This document shows positions 46,401 through 61,400 of a stretch of 64,000 nucleotides of DNA, in pieces. The translations under genes and the position numbers were made by a program. The DNA is from Ampullaceana balthica (taxonomy: Eukaryota; Mollusca; Gastropoda; Lymnaeidae). The first letter of the stretch is position 1; the number at the start of each line of letters is the position of its first letter. The notes under the pieces are model-generated. The model was not told where the DNA came from, ran no database searches, and saw nothing but the letters and a program-made list of their open reading frames with translations. The stretch spans positions 2,442,001 to 2,506,000 of the forward strand of contig CALYLW010000012.1 in NCBI GenBank assembly GCA_944989445.1, given 5' to 3'.

Positions 46401-49400
46401 AGTGCGTTAAAAATAAGTTATGTGACTGCAATGTGATCCATATCAAGCACATCTGTGATTTGAAGCCGTTTAAGCTTCATTGAAGATTATGAATTGTCAG
46501 TTTTCTTCGCCCATTTGTCTATACATTATTACCAAAACATTTTTAAAATAAAATGTTATTTTTTACACATGTTAATAACAAAGAACTATTTATTTTGCAT
46601 GAAACGTAATAAGCAAAGTTTGTCACAGGATAACTGAAAAGATTAAATTATCAACAGTTAATCATATTTACAATTTAACATACACGTGTTAGGAATTCAC
46701 ATAAATGTTTTTATTATTGTCAAGTCAGCACCTTTTCCAGATCTACCATGACTTGTCAGTTTATGGGCCCATTGGTCCATACATTATTACCTCCACATTA
46801 TCAAAAACATGTAAACAAAAAATTGTAACTATCTACAATTATGAATAACAAAGAAATATTTATTTTGCATGAAACATAATAAGCACAGTTTGTTACAGGA
46901 TAAAAGAAAAGATTAGAGTATCAACAGTTAATCATATTTACAATTTAATAGACACGTTTTTGGAATTCACATAAACGTTTTCATTATTGTCAAGTCATCA
47001 CCTTTTCAAGATCTATTATGACTTGTCAGTTAATGCGCCCATTGGTCCATACATTATTACCACCACATGCAAAGAAAAATATATATATATAAAATACATT
47101 GTAGAGCTCAAGGGAAAAAACACCTATGTCATATTTTTGTAGTTTTGAGATATTCAAATTTTAAAGTTCAAAATTATACAGATTTCTTATAAATTAAGTA
47201 AATGGATTTGAATTGTTAATTGGGTCAGTGGGTCAGATACATACTTTTTTTTCATAAAACCTGATTCAGAACATTCTTTTTTTTTATCCTCTATCAAATA
47301 CAGCGGATAACTAAAAAAATTTTTTTAAATGTCACACAACTGTTTCTTCTCTTGAGGTCTTCAAATGTGAATAACAAAGAACTATTATTTAGCATAAAAC
47401 CTTTGCAGCAAAGTTTATCACAGGATAAAATAAAATATTGAAGTATCAACAGTTAATCATATGTGCAATTTAATATACACGTTTTAGGAATGTAAATAAA
47501 CGTTTTCATTATTGTCAAGTCAGCACCCCTTCCAATTCTATATTAAAAGCAAAAGTTCTTTTTTTCAAATTTAGTCTAAGACGCATTAAAATATTACATG
47601 TAAATAACAATCAAACAAAAACTATTGGGAGGGGGCAGATTTTTAAATATGTTATTTTTTTTAAACATACAAATGTGCAATCTCGAAGGGTATAAAAGAA
47701 AAACAAACGCTAAACTGAAGCATAAGTTGACAAATTTCATTTGCAGTAATAAATAATGGAAGTTATACATTGATTTAGAAAATTAAATTTATAATTACGC
47801 ATATAATACACACACAAAATAATTAATTGCATCAAATAAACCATGGCTCTTTTTACTTCGTTCCCTTTTGACACATTAATATCAGCTCAAATAATGACGT
47901 CACATCACAATATTTTATGGCGAGAAACACGCTCTGTTAATCTCGAAACCATCATTTTTAAAATTATTTTACATCTATATTTTCATATTTTTTTTTAATC
48001 GGGGAGTTACCTCGCATAGCCTAATGGACATACATAGCAAATTATGTATATTGATACTTCACTATTCTGATTTTGATGTTTACAATCACTTTTCTCTGAT
48101 CAATTGAAATATATAAACCTTAATAGTCGTTTGATCATTATTCAGAATAATTTTTAAAATTAATAGCCTTAAATCTCTTGTAAATGATTAAGTTCTATTA
48201 TTTCTTCCGTTTAGGGCTGGATTGAAGAAAATTCTCTGCTAGTCTGCCAACAGCTTGGCCTTGCCCTTAATAGGGATTACCCACTGGCAAAGCAGCAGCG
48301 TCGGGCTCCAAGTAATATTCCAGTACTGATGAATTGGGTTTCCTGTGACGACACAGATGTCGACTTTACAAAATGTCGGTCTGTTAACGACGACGCTTAC
48401 ACATGCAGCCATGATAAAGATGTTTACATTAAATGTTTTCGTCCTACTTGGGCAGGTTAGAAATTTTTATGGAAAAACTATTGAAGATTTTAAATGGGTT
48501 GTCATGTATAACTGATTAGAAAACCATAGTTGATTTATGGAATAAGGATACATTGCCACGGATAAAGTTTTTATGTTTTATGTTTAAATAAAATTATATC
48601 TTTATTCATAAATTATAAAGGAATATTGAATATCTTATTTTACTTAACAATCTGTTAACAACAGCACAACTGAAAATTGTTCAAATTCATTTCACGTCCT
48701 AGGTGTCACTTTAGCAGCTGCTTACAGGCACGATCAGAACCAGCCATTACAAGTTGAATCTCAAATTCGTCATCTGAAAATTTTTAATGCTGGATTGCTT
48801 GACCCGGACTCTGGAATCCTGACCCCTGCCATTCGGATAGATTACAATTACTATCAGATCTCATATTTGACAGTTCAGAACTCCATGTCAGATGGGGTCT
48901 ATGTCTCGTATAATCATCCTTACAGCCTGAATAAAATGGAATATCTAACAGTCACAGACAATGCTGGAAATGGTGTTGTCACTAAGTCACCTAGATTAGA
49001 GGTTAGGATATTTAAAAATTAATTATGTTTTTAAAAGCATTGCCTAAATATTCATTTGTTGTAATATTGAAAGAAATATCTCTTGACTAGGTGAAAGGAA
49101 ATTAAGACTATAAATAGCAAAATTTGAATGCTTAGAGCTTTAATTAACAAAATATCAGTTATTGTAAATAATGAAGTGCTTTATAATTTCAACTTTCAAA
49201 TATTTACAAATTGCAGGTGATGCATTCCAAGGTGGACCGGAATTTGAAGGCTGGCTTTCTCTATGACCCATATTTTACAGAATATGATGCACTTTTAATA
49301 CGTAACATGATCTACCCAGAAAGGCGTATAAATATGTTTGCACAGCCTCAGAGGAGCCTTAACATTGATCAGATAATGTTTCTGATTTGTCCTTCGGGAA

Positions 49401-52400
49401 ATTCTATTGAGGTTAAAGAGTATACTGTGGAAATTAGAGGTTCCTCTTCATCTTATAAAATATCCTTACAGGTAAATATATTTCATCGGAAACAACGCGC
49501 CTTGATTTGTTTTATGTACACATTATGAAATAAATTATATGGAATTAATATTTTAAAAATTGTTTGCCTGATTCAAAGATACTCATTTCACATAGCTGGG
49601 GTCCATAAACTTAGCTTTCTCTTCATTGGCGAAAAGGGAAAAAGAAACAAGACAGCAAATTCAACAGCAAGTACAATTACAATGAATAAGCAGGGTGGGG
49701 GGAGGGAAAATCTTAAACTCACAATGGATCACAAATTTAAGCATCTATCAGGCTTGTGTGCACAGTGCACTCTTACAGGGCAGCTAATTCCAGACCAGTC
49801 ATAAGCGGAAACTCAAAAGTTTCCACCAGAGATCCACAAATTTAATAGCAAAAAGTTATGTGGGGCATTTTCTCAGTTCTGTGAATAAGGCCACCTTGCT
49901 GGTGATGCATGGACGTTGGCAGTGAAACTGTTGTATCGAGAGTTGGGAGAGTGGCAAGACAGCCCAGAAATTGACACATAGATCATTGCTCCAGTTGGAG
50001 ATCGTTGCTCCAGTTGGACATCGTTGCTCCAGTTGGAGATCGTTGCAGTGGTTTTAGATCATTGCTCCAGTTGGAGATCATTGCTCCATTTGGAGATCAT
50101 TCCTCCAGTTGGAGATCATTGCTCCAGTTGGAGATCGTTGCTCCAGTTGGAGATAATTGCTCCAGTTGGAAATCGTTGCTCCAGTTGGAAATCATTGCTC
50201 CAGTTGGAAATCGTTGCTCCAGTTGGAAATCATTGCTCCAGTTGGAAATCATTGCTCCAGTTGGAAATCATTGCTCCAGTTGGAGATAATTGCTCCAGTT
50301 GTAAATCGTTGCTCCAGTCGGAAATCATTGCTCCAGTTGGAAATCATTGCTCCAGTTGGAAATCATTGCTCCAGTTGGGGATCATTGCACAGGTTGGAGA
50401 TCATTGCTCCAGTTGGGGATCATTGCACAGGTTAGAGATCATTGCTCCAGTTGGGGATCATTGCACAGGTTAGAGATCATTGCTCCAGTTGGGGATCATT
50501 GCACAGGTTGGAGATCATTGCTCCAGTTGGGGATCATTGCACAGGTTAGAGATCATTGCTCCAGTTGGAGATCATTGCTCCAGTTGGGGATCATTGCACA
50601 GGTTGGAGATCATTGCTCCAGTTGGAGATCATTGCTCCAGTTGGAGATCATTGCTCCAGTTGGGGATCATTGCACAGGTTGGAGATCATTGCTCCAGTTG
50701 GGGATCATTGCACAGGTTAGAGATCATTGCTCCAGTTGGAGATCATTGCTCCAGTTGGGGATCATTGCACAGGTTGGAGATCATTGCTCCAGTTGGGGAT
50801 CATTGCACAGGTTAGAGATCATTGCTCCAGTTGGGGATCATTGCACAGGTTGGAGATCATTGCTCCAGTTGGAGATCATTGCTCAGTTGGGGATCATTGC
50901 TCAGGTTGGAGATCATTGCTCCAGTTGGGGATCATTGCACAGGTTAGAGATCATTGCTCCAGTTGGAGATCATTGCTCCAGTTGGGGATCATTGCTCTAT
51001 TGGAGAACAGCAGGATCAACCAGGCAAAAAATATTTTGAAAAACACAACTTGCAATAAAACAAAGGTTATGAAAAGCTCAAGTTAACCAGTTATGTGGAT
51101 TCTTCTCTGAAAAGTTCAGCTGAGTCCGCCATTCCAGGATTGTCTTGTAATTAATTCAGTCATGTTCTATCACTCTACGTTGTGAAGATAAAAACGATGC
51201 CATTTTAAATTTTTATTTATTTGATCTTTTTTTATTGGTTATTTACTAATGATTGTTTCAAGATGAAAGGATGCACAATATTAACTCATTTCTTATTTCC
51301 CATTTGACACTAATTGAATACATGTTTACAGTGAACCTATGAAATTGATGTAAACTTTTTCTAAGTATACTATCAAAATGCAACTAATTTCTTTATCAGG
51401 TATTGGATTATCTCCCTTTGGAATCAGCTGAAAAGGTCATTGTATATGACTCGCCCATCAGTGGCATCTCTTCCCCTAACACAAAAAGATGGGAGATTGA
51501 AAAGGACCTGGTTGATTTTCCTATCATCTCCAGTGCCAGTGTGCTGACCATCCAGCTTAAAGTCAATGGCCAACTGTCTGGCAGACTTGCATTTGCCGCC
51601 ATCTGTCGTAAGTTACACAACATCCTGCTTACTTTAAAGTTTTTATATTGAAATTATTGACTTTAATGTCCACTATAAATACGATTTAAATACATAAAAA
51701 GGCCATTTTAACAACTTTTTCTTACTCTGATCTGGTGTAAAGCATGAAATCTATTTTAACATTAAGAAAATGCTAAATCCAAAAAAGAAAACATGTTTTC
51801 ATATGTATTATAAAATGTTCTAAAAACATCATCAATTTATTTTTACACAGGCAACTATGACTCACTGGCACCTGTTTTACGCACAGCCGTAACCAACACT
51901 TCATTTACTGGAAATAATAAGGGTATTGTTACAAAACATTACAATAGTCCCTCCAATAGACGGCTTGAGTTGTTTCACAGGCATGTTTTGGAGGAGCTAT
52001 ATTTCAAGGTCTGTAATTTTTGTGTGCAACTGGCTGGTTTTATTGTAAATACCTTGACTTCATAAGCTCGTAATTTTTCAATAGAAAGCCCTATTGGTTC
52101 AATTTGTATTTTTTATATTTTAATACCAGACTTCTCCAATGTTTTTTTAAAATTCAGATCAATAAAATATTTATTCCTTTTCCATTTGAATTGTAAAAAG
52201 TTTAGTTTATTGATAGTCTTTAAGGGGCATGTGATTTTCTACCTCTTTGTGTTCATAATTAATTTTTTAATAAATATTTTATAACACATTATTAAGATGG
52301 GAAAAAATCAATATTCTTTTTTAAAAATAACTGAAATGTTAATTTTAATCTTGATATGAGTTATGTTTGTATGTAACTAGCATTCTCATTGTTTTTTAAA

Positions 52401-55400
52401 ACTAGGATTTGAAAGTGATTAGCAGCTTAAGTCAAGCTATGCACATGCCGAGTGTGACCAAGTTCACTGAAGACTATATTCCAACCTATGAGGATATGAC
52501 GAAAGCAGACCGGGTGGCGGTGATTGTGTACACCGTGTTTCAGTCCATATTCACAAACAACAATTACGGCATATTAGCAGAACACAATCATGTGGACTTT
52601 GCCAACAATGTGTGGCAGTGGACCATTGACCATGTAACAATGCAGGGAACTCAGGGAGGTGGACTTGAGATCGAAGTTCCCAGAGTCAATGATGAGACCG
52701 AGAGGCAGGCCCACGCCGCCCGTGTTGTTGATTCTGTGTTCAAGAATAATCTTAACTTTGCATTTACCATCTCTGGGTATTACGCCAATGTCAACATTGA
52801 CAGGAACTCGTTCACAGACAATGCGTGTTTGCTGGGTCTCGTTTCACTAAAGGGGATGGAGAAGAATCTCACCATGAACAGTAACTCGATCAGTAACAAT
52901 GTGGGACGCTACATGGTGGACATGGACATTTTCAGCCATTCGGAATATTACACTGACATCAAAGGGCAAATGGATTTGAATTCCATCAACAATAACCGGT
53001 TTGAAGGGGTGGAGCCACCTGGTGCTGCTTACAGTCCGAAAACTTACGCAGTGGCAGTTAGGGGGCTTCAGAATTTGAGTGGTAACCAAAATATCTTCAA
53101 CAATCCCCAGCTGGGCTATGAGTATTTGGCGGGCATCACAGCACTCTCATTGGGAAACTCAATGGATTTGAAGCTCAATTATTGGGGTGTCACAGACCAA
53201 AGCAGCATTCGTAGAAGAATTTTTGATTTTGATGACTGGAATAATTATGTCATTGCTGATTACTTCCCATTCTTGACAGTGCCTGATCCAAATGGCCTCC
53301 CAGCAACAGGAATAAGGGAGGAAAACTACTTGGATCCCAATCACCTTGGTGGCCGGGTGGAAAAGTCTCAAATCTTAATGGAGATCGGGAAACCTTATAT
53401 TGTTAAATCAGATCTTACAATCATGCCAGGGATAACTCTCACAATCCCTGCAGGCACAGAGCTTCAGTTTATGCCAAATGTTGGAATTCTAGTCTTAGGT
53501 CGCCTGGTTGCTAATGGTCTTCCCTTTGCCAGGATTAAAATGAGTCCTTATAAGCCAATACAACCAATAACATCTGGTAGAAAGAAGAGAGAACTGATGC
53601 CCCTTGAAAGGGAAAGAGAACTGATGCCCCTTGAAAGGGAAGAAAGGGACTCGACCGCAACGCCAAATGTTAGGCTCAGAGGGGATGGCACTCTATTTAA
53701 AAATGCTGGATTTCTTGAGTTGTACAATGCGTCCACCAGAACATGGAATATGATGTGCGACAGCCAGTTTCATGAAAAGACAGCAGAAGTTGTGTGCCGT
53801 GAGCTGAAAAAAGAAACCGTTAATGTCAAGGTCAGATTCACCTATCTCTATGACTACTACATTTATGGCAAGCCACAGTATTTCAGGAAAGAATTCTGGT
53901 ACAATATTTACAACTGTCGAGGGGATGAAACGTCGCTCAATCAGTGTATAACCAGATACAACTATAACCTGCTGCAGTGCGTTTATGCTGCTAACTACAC
54001 GTTCATCACGTGCGGAGACCGGAACTTGGAGCCACAGTTAGACTACTGGGGAAACATCAGATTTGCTACAGATTCATTTGAGGAAAAACCTCTGGAGTCT
54101 GATATAGGAATAGACCGTTCTTCCATGACTTATGTGGACATTGAAGGTGCTGGCATGCTGCATGGAGAAAAGATGGGGGCCATTCAGACAACGTACACGA
54201 CCCCAGTTTTTGAAAATGTTAACATCACAAAATGTGCAGAAAACGGTTATGACATCATTGCTCCAAGGCAAGATCTCAATCTCCAGATTCAAAATATATC
54301 TGGAAATTTGGGCTTCGGGGTTAATGTTCTGGTGCTCAATGGTGAGTCCAGCAATCGTCGGTCATCTTTCATGCCCAGGGGCCTCAACACTATGCCGTAC
54401 AATGTCTACGGTCTGGTTGATGCATGCAGGCTAGAGAAACTCATTGAAGTCAAAACAAGGGTCATTTTGTTTTACAAGTATGGTCCACAGATGAGAGACT
54501 GTGTCAAGATCTTCACGTGAGTCTAATTCATTTACTGATAATTATTTGCTAAGTTTGAGAGACAGAATTATGGTGAAATATCATTGAGATTTATTTTATA
54601 TTTCAAAATCATGGATCAGTTATCAGTTTTTTATAAATCTTTTTTAAAGTCTTTTTCGAGCATTTTAATTAAGAGAGTAAATTTTTAAAAAGTATTTATA
54701 TTTTTTGTCTTAGCTCAAAAAAGACAGTAGGCTTCAGGATCTTGCAAATCAATCTCTTCCAAGAGGATTTTAGCCGCAATATGATAGAGATTTTTGATGG
54801 GACTGAAGTTGGACAAAAAACACTTATTGGGAGCATAACGTCAAACAGCAGTAATGCAGACATCCAGCACTTATATGAGACTACTAGCAATACAATGGCT
54901 GTGCATGTTCATGCCTCAGTCAGCTACGGCACATATGGGTTCATTGCAGAAGTACTCAAACTTCCATTATCAGGACTTACATCTCCAAGTAGGTTATAAT
55001 GTATCTTTATTTATATGTGTTTGTCATGAAAACAATGGGCTTTTTTTAAATTACTAGCTTAAAATGTAGTCATAATACTATGGTTATAAAGTTGCACTTT
55101 ATCCCAATTTTATAATTTTGTCTGTATGTATAATGTAGAATTTTGATTGTAATGTAGACTTGTATACTGTTTGCATGTCACATCTGCTACTTGGCGCTTC
55201 TGAAAAGTTAATCCATTTTTGTGGGATTTTTCCCCACTACCTTGGCTGAAGGTCAAGCCTATGAATCTAAGTGTTAGCTGGACCTTACTCAAAATTCTCC
55301 TTTATATCACTAGTCTTTGCTGGCAACTAAGTTTCCACCATGGCTAATTTGATACATCATGGAATTTTATCCAGTTAGTTTCTTTAAACACAATGGAGGT

Positions 55401-58400
55401 GGAGCTTCAGCCATGCTGATTTGCAAAGTAGCTCTTTTTTTCACAGAAGCATGACTTGTGATACCCTAATTGTCATCTTTCCTCTGCATGCTTCTAACAC
55501 ACTGAAAAAAGATTCCTATAAACATGTATTAATTCAAAATATCCCTTTCTATCTGTCTCATGAGCAGATTTCGATTATACTGCTGTATTTAGGATCATAA
55601 TGCACAACAGCCTATAGAAGTTATTAAGGAATTATTATTATTTAATATGAATTTTACAAGGTTGTGAGTAATTAAATTTTTACTATGTACTGTTGTTTTT
55701 TTTAATTAAAATTTTCAGATAGTGAATACACACACAGAATTCAAGATGCAGAGATACGGAAAAATGAAGATGGCGCCATTCAGTACAAAAATGTAGGGGA
55801 GACGACCCCAAACCTGTTTATTGAGCACTGTTACATCAGTGAAAATGGTTTCCCCATTCTGAATCTTACTTCTCCTCCTTCCATTGATCTCTCTTTGCAG
55901 AGCACCATCAGCTTCAGGTTTTCTCATAATCAGGTTAGAAAGCTTATTTACTGGTTTAATGAGGTTAAGACATTATTTTATTATGCCTTTTTTCACTCAA
56001 GTCGTATAATGTGCTGCTTGAATTTCAAAATCGGTTTATAATGTTAAATTATTGTCACAGAAAAGCATTCCAAACTCTAAATTATGTGTATTATACAGTT
56101 GTGAAAAATTTACTTCCAACTTAAAATTATTCAAGAGCGTTTTATTTTAATAATTCCCAAAATTCAGGAAACAGTTATGTGTGCACGAATAAAAAATTAT
56201 CGTCCTCGTCCTAGTTAATTATTATACGCTTCACGCCCTGCAGGTGTCTTACAATCATGGAGGAATGTACATCTCTGCTCAGACTTCCACCATCAACACA
56301 GCTCTCAGGGGAAACATGACCAACAATGTGTTTGCCTTTGGTAAAAATGGGGAGGCTCTCAACATATCTGGCCACTACTTCCAAAGACTCATGCTGCACC
56401 AGAACTACATTTATAACTACACTGCTGGTAATTACTTTATAAAATATGCATCCAAAAAATTTATTTAAAAAAAATATTTAATGAATCTTCCATTTCCGAT
56501 ACCCTATAAGTGTAGTCTCTATATGTTTCTGGGTGGTTTCCACTCCCCCCCCCCAGCTCAATGCCTGTCATTTAAATTCTTTTCCTAGAGTGCAGATATA
56601 AGTAATAGGTCACAGAATTTTAATTTCAGAAATCTTTTAAAGAAAGTTTATTTTTGTAGTTCGCTTCAACAGGAAAAACTGAGCTTTTATTTCCACTCAT
56701 CACAATTTTGATCAGAAAATAAATGATTGAGACATTGATAAAACTCAGATAATATTGTAGGATATTGTGATATAAGTAAAAAGTGAAGTTTTGGAATTAT
56801 ATAACAACTAGATCCAACCCCTGGCGTAGCATATGCTGCAGAGCAGGAGGGGGGGCGGTAGCTCAACCGCGGTGCGCTTGTCTTAAGACCAATGATGGGC
56901 ATGCAAGGGAAGAGAAGCCTGCGTCTTGCTAGCTCTGGCGTATTCTATATATTGACTGCGTCTTGCTTGCTTGCCTGCGTCTTCTTGCTCTGGCGTATTA
57001 TACACATATAGATATTTTGAATTTATTTCAGTCAAATTGTTTCTGAACTGATTTGTAAAGAGCTTTCACACTTAAACAGAGTTAAAATTTTTGTTTTGGG
57101 AGTAACAAATATTTGGAAATAAAATTTAGTTATACTCTAACATTTATTTATCTAAACACAAATTTAAAAAAAATAATTTATTTTTAAAATTTAAAAAAAA
57201 TTATTTTAATATTACCGTCGAACCCGGTTAAGTCGACGGCGTGGGGGTATGAAAAATGGCGTCCAGATAACCGATGATCGAGTTATCAAAAACCAATATG
57301 GCTGCAAAATATTAACATGTGCTTGAAATTTCTTTATGTACATGATGTGCGTTAATTAGTGATGGGACGATTAATCGGAATCGTATCTGAATATCAGGAC
57401 CCTAATATTTCTTCACTCTTTCCTAAGGTTGTAATGACCGTTCGTTTTTAAGGACCGTTTAAATATAACCATGGTTCCCACTCAGTCCGGAAAACGGGAA
57501 AAAGTCGAGAATTCTTTAAAAAGTTTTCTCAGCCTTGAAAGTCGGGAAAAGTTTTGACTAGTCTGGAATTTTTATATATATATATATATATATATTTTTA
57601 TGCCGAAGTAAAGGACTTTGATTACGTCTCTGTGGTCATGTTTCGATTCCATTTAATAAAAAAAAAGTTACCAGTTTATAATTGTCTGCGCATGCGTTAA
57701 AACTAAGGTCAAATTTTTCGCCTCGCCTCGTCCCATGGTGCGTGTTGTGTGGCATGTCACAGCCGCTCGCGTTTGCAATGCCCGTCGAAGCAGCGAATTA
57801 AAAAAAAATAAAAAAATATCAATCTGGTAATTTTAAGTTTAATGCCTTTGACGTGCAGGATATCTGTCACTATCAGACCGCTCTCGAATTTCCTCAGTCA
57901 ATCAAACTTGTAATATAAATAAAACTATTGCGGCCTTGACCGTTGATCACAGCACACTGTGTGTTAGACCTCGGCCGGCAACTAAGTCTAAGCGAATTTT
58001 TTTAAAAATCATTCCTTATCAGAATTTGACCTACAACAGTGATGACAGCGTTGGGGTATGAAAAATGGCATCGAGATAACCGATGATCGAGTTAAAACGA
58101 AAACCAATATGGCGGCAAAATGTTAGCATGCACTTGAAATTTCTTTATGTACGTGTTGTGCGTTAATTAGTGATGTGAAGATTAATCAGAATCGTATCGG
58201 AATATCAGGACCCTATTTCTTCACTCTTTTCTAAGGTTGTTAAGACCGTTCGTTTTTAAAGACCGTTTAAGTTTATATATAACCCTTTGTTGTGTTAGCG
58301 TAGTTTTTTTTCCCTAGTACATAACTATAACGAAGTCATATACTCCTGCCCGCCACGCCGCAGCGCCGTCTTGCGGTGATTCCCAGATTGAGCGATACTG

Positions 58401-61400
58401 TGCCTTAGACTTTCCTTACACTTACAAGCTACACAAATAAGTAACCTACACATCCCCTCATTGTCCCCGAACCATTCTCGTCCTAATAATCTTCTTTGGG
58501 TCCGTCCCCTCAGCCTACAATGGACTTAGAATTCCTTCGGTAACTTGATGCTATTCGGACTAACCAACAACAATGGTGTGGGAGATTGAGAGTGGGGGTG
58601 GGTAAACTGTCTGTAGTCTGTTATATTATATATTTTAAAATCTGGGGAGCCTTGTTTACAGTAAGCACCCTATGATTTTTCGTCCCATCACTAGCCACTA
58701 GCGTTAATAAATGAGAATGTACATGCACATGATTTTGGAGGTTTTTTTTACACAAAGGCGTTGCCGTTATTTGTTTATCATGACTATATATGACTCATAA
58801 CAAAGTGAACTCTTCTCTATAAAAGTGTACAAAAATAAATTAGGAACTCCTTTTGAACCTTCAACTTTGATACATTTTAATTAATTCTAACCAATAGTTA
58901 AATGGCTTTTGCACACGGCCACTTCTTATGAATGAAACAATTAGAACAAAGCAGTAGTAATAGTAATATAGAGTCAAAATGAGGTTGAAGGATGAATGGT
59001 TGCCAATGACAACAAGTCTGCACACGGTACATTTTGTTATTCCATACGCAACGAAATGTTTTAGACATGCCATTCTGCGTGCATCTTTGCTATTGGAGCA
59101 ATTACGTAATACTCGGCATCACTTACGGGGCCGATTGCCGAGTATCTCAGAGTATACAAAAATCGGCCGATGCCGAGTAGCCGAACCGATCGGTTCAGCC
59201 CTATCGATAAGAACATTTTCAAAAGCTGGCGATTTAAGTTAGTAACACAGCGCTGTGAGCAAGCGGGCTGTGACGTCACTAGCAAGGCAGAAATTTTATG
59301 CCTTCACTTGGTTATAAAAAATCACATCTAACATTTTCAAAAGCTGGCGATTGGTCATGGGGATCGAGATAACCAACGTTTAGTGGCAAATTTGGCCCTT
59401 TTTTGCGCTCGTGTTATGAGGTTTCGGCGACTTAAAAAAATTGAATTAAATGACGAGAAAATGCTAAGACAAAGAGAGAATTTGGCGGTTCCAATAAAAA
59501 ACGTCGACATTATAGGGTGGGCGAGTTAACCGAGCTCGATTAAAGTGGGTTCGACTGTATATATATACTAGCGTACACCCGTCAAAATTGACGGAAGTTT
59601 TCAGCTGAAATCTATTTATTTTATAAAAAATGCACTTTTTTAGGGCGCCTATGGCGCCGACCTTTTTCAAGAGCCCAACTAACTTGTCCTTGTTTGATAA
59701 ATACGAAATATTAAACTTTCTGAAAAGTACACAAAGTATTTTATAATGGGGTTGCGGGTCGCCCCCTTTATTTTTTAATTTTATAATTAACCATCATCTA
59801 ATTCTCTTTTTACAATGTTCCCTTTTCCAAAATTAAAATATGAGCGAAAACAATGATGTCATATAATATTTTTTTTACAGCGCATATTTAATTTGCACAC
59901 CTTTTGATGCTTTGGTTGAGTAATTTGGTTTTCCCTGCTTTCTAAAATTAGTAGCGTCAGGAGTGACTGACAGACACTACTTGCGTGACAATTGCAAATT
60001 ATATTGTTTAATACTGGAATATTAAGAAAATGATTTGATTTCACCGTCACGCGCGTGTTAGTCACAGTCACGTATCTTAGTGGTAACAAAGCAACAACAA
60101 ACTTTTAAAAGAATAATAATTTTTTATTTAATTAAATTAAAACCACCGTCGATTCTCGATACAAACCTTTCTTTTCATTTCTAAAGAGATTCGTTTATCT
60201 TAAAAAATAAAATGATTAATGCATCAGAAAATGAATTAAGTTTAATAATAATATAACATGCACTGCGAAAAAATGACGGATTAAAGACCGCTAACGCGAT
60301 TTTTGAGCACCTCGGGTGAATACATACTCAAACTAATTCACACACGGAATCAAATTGAAAGTAAAAACATCTGGTAATTTTTATTGAAATCTCGTGGAAT
60401 CACACAATAGCCGGAAGTCTCGAAGAAAGTGAGAGGTCAACACTGTTTTGAACTAAAAATGCCAAAGTGCATTGCTAGGCGAACAGACGAGGATCGAGCT
60501 AATCAACGTTAAGTTGCAAATTTGGCCCTCTGTTGTGCTTGAGGTATTAGGTTTCGGCGACTTAAAAAAATCGAATTAACCGATGAGAAAATGCTAAGAC
60601 AAAGAGAGAATTTGGCGGTTCCAATAAAAAACGTCGAGTTAGTAGGGTGGGCGAGTTAACCGAGCTCAAGTTAAGAGGGTTCGACTGTACTACATTTTGT
60701 TTTTAACAGTTATTTTTTCTTCTTCCACTTTTCTTGTATTTAACTTTCTTTTAATATTTGAAACAGGTGATTTCAGGGATGTCATACACATAAAAGATGT
60801 TGTTGTCAATCTGACCCATAATTACGTTCTCAGAAATGTAGGGCACTACATCATTCATACATATAACAAGTAAGTGGATTTGAACTTGTTTGCAATGCAA
60901 TTACTATTTTTAATTACCTTTTAAAAAGAAAGTTGGCAGTTTTGTACAGTTCATGTCTGAAGCTATGCAACACTATTGTAATACCAAGTCAAAATTAAAA
61001 CTGCTGTATTTGAAAACTTTGGCTCTGTTGAAGTGAGGCATTTCAAGAGTTCATCTGCTAAAACATGTTTTTATTAATGTCAGTTGTTTCAAATGAACAA
61101 TATTCTCCCCCCCCCCTTTTTTTTTCTCTCTTTAGTGATGACAGCACAGAGTCACAGTTGTTTGCACGTAATGGCATATATAATAACAATGCCACGGCAT
61201 TAAGGGAGACAACCATTAAGATAGGACTAGGAAGGCCAAAGTTTGTCTACAATTATCTGGTCAATAACCTTAATGACTTTGAAATGGAAACATATCCAAA
61301 ATCTATGTAAGTTTTTGCCCTTTTAATATTCGCATGGAATGCATTTGTCATTTCTACAACATTACAATATATTGTTAATTTACATTTCATTGTATTATTA

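Noticed and set aside
50005..51086. Cys/Trp/Leu-rich open frames of up to 230 codons
   Set aside because: All three frames of a 19-bp satellite stay open; the array lies inside a bark intron.
57236..58280. LTR retrotransposon (230-bp direct repeats as LTRs)
   Set aside because: No TG...CA ends, primer-binding site or gag/pol; the enclosed ~540 bp is a repeat found alone at 14879.
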